Source: Streptomyces torulosus (lineage in GTDB: Bacteria; Actinomycetota; Actinomycetes; Streptomycetales; Streptomycetaceae). Taken from it: DNA of 46,957 bases. A model generated the notes under the pieces. It saw only the letters and a program-made list of their open reading frames with translations, was not told where the DNA came from and made no database searches. Below are positions 9,242-16,369 of the stretch, piece by piece (position 1 is the first letter of the stretch; each line of letters begins with the position of its first letter). The stretch lies in contig NZ_LIRK01000025.1 in assembly GCF_001419765.1 (NCBI RefSeq), positions 1 to 46,957 on the forward strand. Direction: 5' to 3'. The position numbers and the translations under genes were made by a program.

Positions 9242-9589
9242 TCAGACGGTGGCGTCCTCGCCGGGCGGGTCGAGGTGCCAGATCTCGGTCAGTTCCGTCC
9301 ACTGGCGGGAGTCGCCCCGGTCGGGCCAGGGCTCCTGGCAGGGATCGGTGAGTTTCCACCACTCCCGGGTCTCGGCGTCGGCTTCCAGGACGGCCATGTC
9401 GGCCTCGAAGTCGTCGCCGTGGTACTCGAGGAAGGCGAACAGCACGTCGCCGTGGAGGAAGATGCTGTAGTTGCGGATGTTCGCCCGGTGCAGGGCGGCT
9501 TCCACGCCGGGCCAGACGGCCGCGTGCAGCCGCAGGTACTCCTCGCGGTGCTCGGGGCGGAGCCTGATGGTCTGCGCGATGCGCCTCAT
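9242..9589 (-). CDS. L-rhamnose mutarotase family protein (RhaM/YiiL, also acts in L-fucose clusters)
   Basis: 115 residues; the ATG at 9589 overlaps the stop of the upstream gene as ATGA, so translation is coupled. The small ferredoxin-like alpha/beta-barrel family is recognised from RPEHREEYLRLHAAVWPGV, IRNYSIFLHGDVLFAFLEY and the closing EPWP...WTELTEIWHLD. Members interconvert alpha and beta anomers of 6-deoxy-L-sugars, supplying the correct anomer to the dehydrogenase. Catalytic His/Tyr residues of the family lie in the LHAAVWP and NYSIFLHG segments. Size is normal. Because the neighbours are fucose-type oxidation genes, the substrate may be L-fucose rather than L-rhamnose, so I give no gene symbol. 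Confidence 0.88.
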   Translation of the reverse strand: MRRIAQTIRLRPEHREEYLRLHAAVWPGVEAALHRANIRNYSIFLHGDVLFAFLEYHGDDFEADMAVLEADAETREWWKLTDPCQEPWPDRGDSRQWTELTEIWHLDPPGEDATV

Positions 9590-11601
9590 GCGTGTTCTCC
9601 TTCCGTGCCCTGGGAGGGCGGACCCGCCGGGGTGTCGAACGGGGTGCGGTAACTGGGGGTGCGGGAGCGCAACTGGAGGCGCAGGGCGAGCCGGATACGG
9701 GTGGACGCGGGCAGCCGTACGGTCAGGAAGGGACCGGCGCAGTCCTGCTCCGCCTCGGTCACGACCGGCTCGGTGTGGCCGTAGTCGTACATGTCGCCGA
9801 TCCAGCCGTCGTCCTGGCAGGTGGTGTACCGGACGGCCGTGATGGTGTGCTCGGCGAAGGCGCCGGCCTGGACGACCACCCTGCGCTCCGCCTCGGGGGA
9901 GAGGTTCACCAGTTCGACGGTGGTCGCCTCGGGGTCGATGGAGGTGACCAGCGCGGCGACCTCCGGTGGCAGGCCGGCGCGGCGGGCCTCGGCGTCGTGG
10001 TAGCGCAGCCGGGCCTGCTGCAGGCCGCCGTTGTAGAGCACCTGGGGTCCGCCCCAGGTCAGCTGGACGAGGGCTTCGGTGACCACCGGGTTGCACAGCT
10101 GCCACACGTGGATGTCGTCCTCGGCCACGTCCAGGTCGCGGTAGCGGTCCATCCGGCGCAGCCGGTGGTGGATCTGGGCCTGCGCGGCGGCGAGGATGCG
10201 CTCGGGGTAGCCGGGGTCGTCGCCGGCGAGGAACGCGAACCACGCCTTCTCGTGCCCGGACTCCTCCTTGGCCCGGAACGGCCGCACGGTACGCCAGTCG
10301 ATGCCGTCGGCCTCGCGCAGCCGCTCCAGCCGGGCGCGGTCGGCGTCGGAGGCCGTGTGGTGCCACAGGGCCACCGGCACGGGCGGGGTGAGCGGGTTGT
10401 AGTCGAACCAGCCCGAGTCGTTGTGCCGGAACGGAAGGTGTGGCGTGGGCGTGTGGATGTCGGGGCCGAGTTCGACCACCCATTTGGAGGGGAGGCTGGA
10501 GTCCGCCTCTGTGTGGGGCATCACCCTGGCGTGACCGATGAGGGTGTCGAGCGAGGTCGCGACCATGGAGAGGTAGTCGTCGTCCCCGGTGACCGTGGCC
10601 GCCGCGAGCGCCGCCACACAGGCCGCGTGGCCCACGCTGTGCCAGCCGTGCGGCCAGGACCAGCCGTAGTGGCCGCCGTACCAGCGGCCCTCCAGCAGGC
10701 TGCCGACGACACCGTCCGGGCCCGCGTTGTCAGGGATGAGACCTTCGTTGGCCCGTGTGCGCTCGCGCCACGCGCCCACGTACTCGACGATCCAGTCGCG
10801 GTAGCGGTCCTCGCCCGACAGGATCCACGCGTTGAGGACCAGCCCGGCCGCGGCGAGGTTGACCGCGGTGTCGCCGACACCCGTCCGGTCCCGCATCTGC
10901 GCGCCGAGCCGCGGATCCGCGGAGAGCGGGAACGGGCCGCCCTCCGCCTCGGGGATCCACTCCAGCGGGAACCCGTATGTCTCCGCTTCCTTCGGCAGCC
11001 ACGGGTACACGTCGCCGTCGAACAGGCCCGTGCGGTCGGGGTCGCTGCCGTTGTGCGGGCGGGTGATGACACGGTGCTCGGGGTCGTAGTTGCCCTTGGC
11101 CGGGTCGACGTACAACTCGGCGAAGCGCAGCGCCCGTTGCGACCAGCGGTCGGGGGCGGCCATGCACAGGAAGTAGAGCAGCAGCAGGCTCTCGCCCTGG
11201 TGGAACCAGTCGTAGCCGCGCTCGAACTCGTCGTGCAGCATGCCGAGTTCGGTGAGCTGCCGGGTCACGCCCTCCCAGTGTTTCTCGCCGGCGGGCAGCA
11301 GATCGTCCGCGCCGCCGAGGAGGTACAGCTGGGGCCAGTTGAAGAACACCTCGTAGAAGTCGTCCACACCGTCGCGGGTGGTCAGCGCCCCGGTGTAGTT
11401 CAGCCGTCCGTCCGGGCCGGTGAAGTCGCGGGCGAAGCGCCGCCAGGCGTGGTCGAGCAGGTCGAACAGCGCCCGCTGCGACACGGCCCAGCCGGGCGGT
11501 TCGAGCACCGGCACCCCCGCCTCGATCTCGGGTGGCGGGGCCGGCTGCCCGGAGACCGGGATGTCCCCACCCGAGGTGGGGCCGGAAGAGGTGAAGGGCA
11601 T
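9586..11601 (-). CDS. Uncharacterised 671-residue protein of the deoxysugar operon, possible alpha/alpha-barrel glycosidase
   Basis: The ATG at 11601 follows a GGAG site; there is no signal peptide, so it is probably cytoplasmic. I do not recognise the family. Residues about 60-480 are rich in helices and aromatic motifs (NWPQLYLLGG, YDWFHQGESLLLLYFLCM, RPHNGSDPDRTGLFDGD, WYGGHYGWSWPHGWHS). This pattern resembles (alpha/alpha)6-toroid glycoside hydrolases and lyases. A beta-rich C-terminal part (about 540-650, ATTVELVNLSPEAERRVVVQAG) looks like an accessory sandwich. It lies between the ABC transporter genes and the mutarotase, with ATGA overlap to the latter. A role in cleaving an imported oligosaccharide before sugar oxidation is plausible. 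That is context only; no catalytic pair can be assigned. Confidence 0.75.
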   Translation of the reverse strand: MPFTSSGPTSGGDIPVSGQPAPPPEIEAGVPVLEPPGWAVSQRALFDLLDHAWRRFARDFTGPDGRLNYTGALTTRDGVDDFYEVFFNWPQLYLLGGADDLLPAGEKHWEGVTRQLTELGMLHDEFERGYDWFHQGESLLLLYFLCMAAPDRWSQRALRFAELYVDPAKGNYDPEHRVITRPHNGSDPDRTGLFDGDVYPWLPKEAETYGFPLEWIPEAEGGPFPLSADPRLGAQMRDRTGVGDTAVNLAAAGLVLNAWILSGEDRYRDWIVEYVGAWRERTRANEGLIPDNAGPDGVVGSLLEGRWYGGHYGWSWPHGWHSVGHAACVAALAAATVTGDDDYLSMVATSLDTLIGHARVMPHTEADSSLPSKWVVELGPDIHTPTPHLPFRHNDSGWFDYNPLTPPVPVALWHHTASDADRARLERLREADGIDWRTVRPFRAKEESGHEKAWFAFLAGDDPGYPERILAAAQAQIHHRLRRMDRYRDLDVAEDDIHVWQLCNPVVTEALVQLTWGGPQVLYNGGLQQARLRYHDAEARRAGLPPEVAALVTSIDPEATTVELVNLSPEAERRVVVQAGAFAEHTITAVRYTTCQDDGWIGDMYDYGHTEPVVTEAEQDCAGPFLTVRLPASTRIRLALRLQLRSRTPSYRTPFDTPAGPPSQGTEGEHA

Positions 11602-11703
11602 GGGACGGAGCTCCGTTCGGGGGTGGCGGGGTGCGCGCGCCGGGACGACGGTCGGGCGGACGACGCCGGATCGGGCATCAGGGTCGGGACGGCAGGCCGG
11701 GGC

Positions 11704-12582
11704 CTACTCCTTGGTGGCGCCGGCGAGCATCCCGCTGACCAGGAAACGCTGGGCGAAGAGGAAGACGATCAGTACGGGTGTGATGGCCACGAGCGTCGCC
11801 AGGGCCAGCTGCGGCCGCTCGATCGCGAGGGTGCCGACGGCCGGATTGAAGGACGGCACGTTGCTGAGCAGGGTCCCGACCCCCACCTGGATGGGCATCT
11901 GGCCGCTCTCGGGCAGCATCACGTAGGGCAGGAAGTAGTTGGTCCAGTTGGCGACGAAGCTGAAGAACCCGACGAGCGCGATCACCGGTGTCGCCAGCGG
12001 CAGTGCGATGTGCCGGAAGACACCGAACTCCGAGCAGCCGTCCATCCGTGCCGCCGCCAGCAGATCCTTCGGTACCGCGGTGGTGAAGTAGATGTACGTC
12101 AGATACACGCCGAACGGGTAGAACGAGTACGGCAGGATGATCGACCACATCGTGCCGATCAGCCGCACCGCGTTGATCTCCAGGAACAGCGGCACCACCA
12201 GCGTGGCGGTCGGCATGAGCATCACGACCAGGGTCGAGACGAGCAGGGTGTGCCGTCCGCGGAACTCGGTCATGGCCAGCGCGTAGCCCGCCGGAACGGC
12301 CACGCAGAGCGTGATGACCAGCGAGATCAGCGCGTACAGGGTCGAGTTGCCCAGCCACTGCAGGACGGCGTTGTCCTGGAACGCGGTGAGGGCGTCCCAG
12401 TTGGCCTTGAGGGTGTGCAAGGAGCCGAAGGAGAGGGGGTGGCCGTGGACGAGTTGCTGATCGGTCTTGGTCGCCGCGAGGACGAGCCACAGCACCGGCA
12501 GCACGAAGAACACCAGGAAGACGAGCAGGACGGAGCCGGTCAGCAGACGGGGCACGAGGCGGCGCGGGGAACTAGTCGGCAT
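11704..12582 (-). CDS. Carbohydrate ABC transporter permease, MalG type
   Basis: 292 residues; the ATG at 12582 lies 10 bases inside the end of the upstream permease gene, giving coupled translation. The first helix (LLTGSVLLVFLVFFVLPVLW) is followed by the usual six-helix layout. The EAA loop that contacts the ATPase appears as DLLAAARMDGCSEFGVFRHIALPLATP. The product forms the membrane channel with the MalF-type protein and the lipoprotein encoded just upstream. No ATPase gene is present; in Streptomyces such systems usually share a distant MsiK-type ATPase. The C terminus (FLVSGMLAGATKE) is standard. The sugar is probably a deoxysugar-containing oligosaccharide, inferred from the operon. 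Confidence 0.92.
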   Translation of the reverse strand: MPTSSPRRLVPRLLTGSVLLVFLVFFVLPVLWLVLAATKTDQQLVHGHPLSFGSLHTLKANWDALTAFQDNAVLQWLGNSTLYALISLVITLCVAVPAGYALAMTEFRGRHTLLVSTLVVMLMPTATLVVPLFLEINAVRLIGTMWSIILPYSFYPFGVYLTYIYFTTAVPKDLLAAARMDGCSEFGVFRHIALPLATPVIALVGFFSFVANWTNYFLPYVMLPESGQMPIQVGVGTLLSNVPSFNPAVGTLAIERPQLALATLVAITPVLIVFLFAQRFLVSGMLAGATKE

Positions 12583-13486
12583 CGAAGAACCCCGACCGTG
12601 CGACGAAGACGGCGGCGGCCGACACACTGACGACCAGGAGTTCCACCGAGACCGCGGCGGCGCCGTTGACGTTGTTCATCTGGAAGGCGAAGTCGTACGT
12701 CAGCTGGTTCAGCGAGTAGTCGCGTCCGGCCACGCCCACACTGGCGAGGGACAGCAGCTGCGGCTCCACGAAGAGCTGCGCACCGCCCGCGAAGGCCAGG
12801 ATCACCATGTACACGATCCACTTGCGGAGCATGGGGATCTGGATGTGCCAGGCGGTCTGCCAGGCGCCCGCGCCGTCGATGCGCGCGGCTTCCATGACGT
12901 CGGTGGGGATGTTGTTGAGCGCGCCGTAGATGACGACGATCCAGCCGCCCGCGCCGGTCCAGAACGCGATGACCGTGAACAGCAGGGGCAGGTTGCCGGG
13001 CGCGATCACCTCGCCGAAGGTGTCGAACCCCAGCATGCCCAGCAGCGAACTGACCGGGCTCACCGTCGGGTCGAGCATGAACAGCCACACCAGCACACTC
13101 GCGGCGCCGGCGAGCGCTCCGGGGATGTAGAAGAGGAAGCGCAGCGACTTGCTGAGGGCGCCCGAGGCGAGGCGGTGCAGCAGCAGCGCCAGGCTCACCA
13201 CGAACACCACGAGGGAGACCAGCCAGAACAGCAGGTACAGCGCGACATGGCCGACGGCGTCCATGAAGCGGAAGTCCTGCGCGGTGGTGACGAAGTTGCT
13301 GAAGCCGGTGAAGGTGCCCCCGGCGTCGGTGAACGCGAAGTAGACGGCGTACCCGGTCGGCAGGACGCCGAACGCGATCAGGAGCAGCACGTAGGCCGCG
13401 ACGAAGGCGATGCCGGCCCGGCTCTGCCGGTCGGTGCCGCTGGGGCGCCGACGGGCGGAGCCGGACGGGGAGTGGCTGAGGGTCAC
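12572..13486 (-). CDS. Carbohydrate ABC transporter permease, MalF/UgpA type
   Basis: 304 residues. The start is a GTG at 13486, whose bases overlap the upstream TGA as GTGA; a longer in-frame reading only covers the binding-protein gene in another frame. Six membrane helices are visible, beginning with AGIAFVAAYVLLLIAFGVLP. The EAA loop reads DVMEAARIDGAGAWQTAWHI, with the conserved Glu-Ala-Ala and Gly. It pairs with the MalG-type permease whose start overlaps this gene's stop. It receives sugar from the lipoprotein upstream. The order binding protein, MalF, MalG is the standard Streptomyces arrangement for oligosaccharide importers without a dedicated ATPase. Confidence 0.92.
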   Translation of the reverse strand: MTLSHSPSGSARRRPSGTDRQSRAGIAFVAAYVLLLIAFGVLPTGYAVYFAFTDAGGTFTGFSNFVTTAQDFRFMDAVGHVALYLLFWLVSLVVFVVSLALLLHRLASGALSKSLRFLFYIPGALAGAASVLVWLFMLDPTVSPVSSLLGMLGFDTFGEVIAPGNLPLLFTVIAFWTGAGGWIVVIYGALNNIPTDVMEAARIDGAGAWQTAWHIQIPMLRKWIVYMVILAFAGGAQLFVEPQLLSLASVGVAGRDYSLNQLTYDFAFQMNNVNGAAAVSVELLVVSVSAAAVFVARSGFFDAD

Positions 13487-14844
13487 TGCTCGACCTTGTA
13501 TCCGTTGGACTTGGCGTGCTTGACGATGGAGTCCTGCCAGGCCGGCAGCATCGAGACGATGGACTTGCCCTGGGTCAGGCCCGGCTTGACCGTGGACGCC
13601 CAGATCGCCTCCTGGCTGAACTGGCCCGAGCCCCACTCCGGCCACACCTGGGAGGAGGCGGCCGAGAGCGCGCCGAGGTCGCTGGCGAAGTAGCCGGAGG
13701 CGTCCTGCCCCTTCAGCCATGCCTCGGCCGCCGGCCCGTAGGCCGGGAAGCCGGGCGCCTTCTCCCCCTGGTAGGCGTTGTCGGTGGTGACCCACGTCAG
13801 GAAGTCGGTGGCCGCCTTGAGGTGGGTGGAGTGCTGGGACAGCAGCCACGTGCCGCCGCCGACGTTGCCGGTGGACGGCGCGCCGTCTCCCTGCCACTGC
13901 GGTATGGGCGCCACCGCGATCTGCCGGGCGGGGACCTTGAGGGTGTCCTTGAAGACCGCGCCGCCGAACCAGGCCGGGCCCGGCATGAGCAGGACCTTGT
14001 CGGCCTGGTTCTTGCCGAAGTCGGTGCTGAAGACACCACTGATGGACATGGACTTGTTCTTGATCAGCACGTCCAGGAGCTTGGCCATCCTGGTGCAGGC
14101 CTCGCTGGTGGTGTTCACCGACACGGACTTGGGGCCGGTGATGTGGTTGGCGCCGCACTTGCTCGCCCACAGATAGATCTCGGGGGTGAAGGAGTCACCC
14201 GCGTCGCCGACGAGATAGCCCGGATGCTCCTTGGCCACCTTGGTGCCGAGCTTCTGGTACTCCTCCCACGTCGTCGGCACCGTGTAGCCGAACTTCTTCA
14301 TCAGCGGGGCGTTGTACCAGAGCACCGCCTGGGAGAGGTCGTTGCGCAGACAGTAGACGGTGCCGTCGACCGTGCAGACGTCGTTGGCGCCCTTGGCGAA
14401 CTTCCCCAGGGTCGACTCGGGGATCAGGCCCTTGTTGAGCGGAGCGGCGAAGCCCGCGTCGACCGCCCAGGAGGTCTCGTTGTTCTGCGAGCTGAACACG
14501 ACGTCCGGCCAGCCCTTGCCGGTGCGGTTGAACAACTGGACCTTCGTCTGCAGGTAGTTGGACCCGTTGGCGTCGCCGTCGTAGCTGACGATGTCCAGCT
14601 TCACCTCCGGGTGCAGCTTCTGGTACAGCTTCGCGGCGTCCATCCGGGTCGCGTCCACCCAGACGGTCAACGTCCCGTCCTTCTGCGGCGCCTGGGCGAA
14701 GCCGTCCTTGGTGGTCGTACCGGCGGTGCCGCCGCCACAGGCCGTCACGGTCAGCAGCACCGTGACCGCGCACCCGGCCAGCGATACCGCCCGCTTCCTG
14801 CCGAGGGCTCTCTTCGGGCTGGACGAGGACTGGTTGACCGTCAT
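13483..14844 (-). CDS. Extracellular sugar-binding lipoprotein of an ABC transporter
   Basis: 453 residues; the ATG at 14844 has a GGAG site and opens a lipoprotein signal with an Arg/Lys region and lipobox LTVTAC at about residue 36. The mature protein has the family-1 solute-binding layout: strand LTVWVDATRMD, the LKLDIVSYDGD-like region, PDVVFSSQNN, and a tryptophan-rich C terminus (WPEWGSGQFSQEAIW). It captures the sugar outside the membrane and delivers it to the two permeases encoded downstream with overlapping starts. It is the first gene of the minus-strand operon. The divergent GntR gene 345 bases away suggests that the regulator controls this promoter. The ligand is unknown. Confidence 0.92.
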   Translation of the reverse strand: MTVNQSSSSPKRALGRKRAVSLAGCAVTVLLTVTACGGGTAGTTTKDGFAQAPQKDGTLTVWVDATRMDAAKLYQKLHPEVKLDIVSYDGDANGSNYLQTKVQLFNRTGKGWPDVVFSSQNNETSWAVDAGFAAPLNKGLIPESTLGKFAKGANDVCTVDGTVYCLRNDLSQAVLWYNAPLMKKFGYTVPTTWEEYQKLGTKVAKEHPGYLVGDAGDSFTPEIYLWASKCGANHITGPKSVSVNTTSEACTRMAKLLDVLIKNKSMSISGVFSTDFGKNQADKVLLMPGPAWFGGAVFKDTLKVPARQIAVAPIPQWQGDGAPSTGNVGGGTWLLSQHSTHLKAATDFLTWVTTDNAYQGEKAPGFPAYGPAAEAWLKGQDASGYFASDLGALSAASSQVWPEWGSGQFSQEAIWASTVKPGLTQGKSIVSMLPAWQDSIVKHAKSNGYKVEQ

Positions 14845-15188
14845 GAGTGACTCCACTGGATGTGCGGGTGCCCCGAGCAGATGGGCGGCCCGGAAGGACG
14901 ACGGAGACGGAAGAGGCTGCTGCGCTGCGATCGACGTGGAAGAAATTAGCCGCCTTATCGAGCGATGCGTCAAGGGTGCGTGCAGCGATCCCTTGCTGGA
15001 TTTCCGGCGACAGGCAGGCAGTTGTGCTGCGTATGTCCGATACAGGTTGTTCGCGTATCCGGATGATCATGGCTCTCGTTATGGATCTTGGCCAGAATGA
15101 GTACGACTTATATCTCCTGTGCGCTACGATGATGTCGGCTCCACCGCGATCAGTCGCGTGAGCAAAGGTCACCCGGGAGGCAGCGCAG
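14845..15188. promoter_or_regulatory. Divergent promoter region between sugar operon and FadR-type regulator
   Basis: 345 bases, noticeably AT-richer than the flanks around 15025-15130. Two small palindromic elements lie close together: GTAT-N5-ATAC at 15031-15043 and ATCCGGAT at 15057-15064. FadR/GntR proteins bind short inverted repeats of this size, so either may be the operator of the regulator at 15189. No clear -35/-10 pair could be assigned in either direction. The operator call is inference. Confidence 0.35.
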
Positions 15189-15986
15189 ATGGACGACACG
15201 CCGGCGATCGAAGCGGCCCTGCCGATCCAGGCCCCTTCTGCCGCGCCCGCGGGGGTGGCCGGCCTGGAGGAGCGGCGGGACTACCGTCCCGGGTACGAGA
15301 TCGTGGCGGAGCGGATCCTCGCGTACATCGCCGAGGAGCGACTGGCTCCGGGTGACCGGCTGCCCACGGAGATCGACCTCGCCCGAACGCTGGACACCAG
15401 CAGGGCGGTGGTGCGGGAAGCCGTCAAGATCCTTTCGGCGCTGGGTCGGGTACGGGCGCACAAGGGGCGGGGTCTGTTCGTCGCGGACGACGAGGGCATG
15501 CTCGTCACCAGCCGGTGGGGAGGCTTCTTCCGCCCCGTCGACATCGACCACGTACTGATGCTGTTCGAGTTCCGCAGGGTCCAGGAGATGGCCGCCAGCA
15601 GCCTGGCGGCCACCCGCGCCACCCCCTCGGAACTGCGCACCATCGAAGTCGCCATGGAGCAGTGCCGGCACGGGTTCGCCCACGGCCAGGTCGACGTGTT
15701 CAACCAGGCGGACGAGGACTTCCACACGGCCGTGTCGGCGGCCTCGCACAACACGTTCCTCGTCAGCGCCGTGCGGGACGCGCGACGTCTGCAGCGCCAG
15801 TCCAGCGCCATCGGTATCCATGACTCGTTCGGGGAGAACACCGAGGCGGCCGTCGAGGAGCACGAGGCGATCTACCGGGCCATCCGTGACGGTCGCCCCG
15901 AGGAAGCGGCGCAGGCCACCGCGGCACACCTCGACCGGACCCTGGAGGACTACCGGCGCGAGATCCAGCGCCGTCTGTTCGGCTGA
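15189..15986 (+). CDS. FadR-subfamily GntR transcriptional regulator
   Basis: 265 residues; the ATG at 15189 follows GGGAGG with suitable spacing. After a variable N-terminal tail of about 30 residues comes the winged helix (about 38-105), with RLPTEIDLARTLDTSRAVVREA and the wing GRVRAHKGRGLFV. The C-terminal FCD helical domain (about 120-255) shows metal/ligand-site features: ADEDFHTAV, EEHEAIYRAI and AHLDRTLEDY. FCD regulators usually sense sugar acids or other small carboxylates. A pathway intermediate such as the aldonate or lactone made by the neighbouring enzymes is the natural candidate. It is divergent from the transporter operon and precedes the GH43 gene on the same strand. Repressor action on both is inferred. 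Confidence 0.92.
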   Translation: MDDTPAIEAALPIQAPSAAPAGVAGLEERRDYRPGYEIVAERILAYIAEERLAPGDRLPTEIDLARTLDTSRAVVREAVKILSALGRVRAHKGRGLFVADDEGMLVTSRWGGFFRPVDIDHVLMLFEFRRVQEMAASSLAATRATPSELRTIEVAMEQCRHGFAHGQVDVFNQADEDFHTAVSAASHNTFLVSAVRDARRLQRQSSAIGIHDSFGENTEAAVEEHEAIYRAIRDGRPEEAAQATAAHLDRTLEDYRREIQRRLFG

Positions 15987-16057
15987 CGCGACCCGTCGGC
16001 GCGCCGTGCGCGCCCTGTCCCGGCCGCCGCACGTCTCGGAAAAACACGGACGATCCG

Positions 16058-16132
16058 TTGACTTCTGTGTGGCCGGGGCTCTAACTTCGGCGTCGATCGG
16101 TTCGACAAGCCGATAGTCGTTCGATATATCGA
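16058..16132 (+). promoter_or_regulatory. Likely promoter and operator of the GH43 gene
   Basis: A vegetative-type promoter is visible: TTGACT at 16058-16063 and TAACTT at 16082-16087 with an 18-base spacer. Downstream, at 16121-16132, is the perfect 12-base palindrome TCGATATATCGA, where a bound repressor would block the start of transcription. The rest of the 383-base gap between the regulator and the GH43 gene (15987-16369) gives a long leader with nothing else that I recognise. Promoter by inspection; operator is inference. Confidence 0.5.
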
Positions 16133-16369
16133 CCAACCGTCGTTCCGTCCTCGGTCGTCACGTGTCCCAAAGGATCCGTTGCCCAGGCGTCCGGCGGTGT
16201 GCCTTCGTCATGCCGCCACCCCGCACAGCACGGGTGAGGGGCGTCAGCCCGCCGGGACGCGGCACGCCCGACCCGAGGGCCGTGTCCCTTCCACGTTCTC
16301 CCTCCCGCGTTCTCCCCGCGGTGTCCACCCATCTCCCGCACGTGATGACCTCCAGCCAAGGACTGCATC

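Noticed and set aside
9592..12630. A 1012-codon open frame on the plus strand opposite the sugar operon
   Set aside because: It runs antisense through four well-supported genes, is rich in Gly/Val/Arg/Asp without domains, and arises from strong third-position GC.
14844..14973. Longer start for the sugar-binding protein
   Set aside because: The extension has no ribosome site and would place a hydrophilic tail before the lipoprotein signal.
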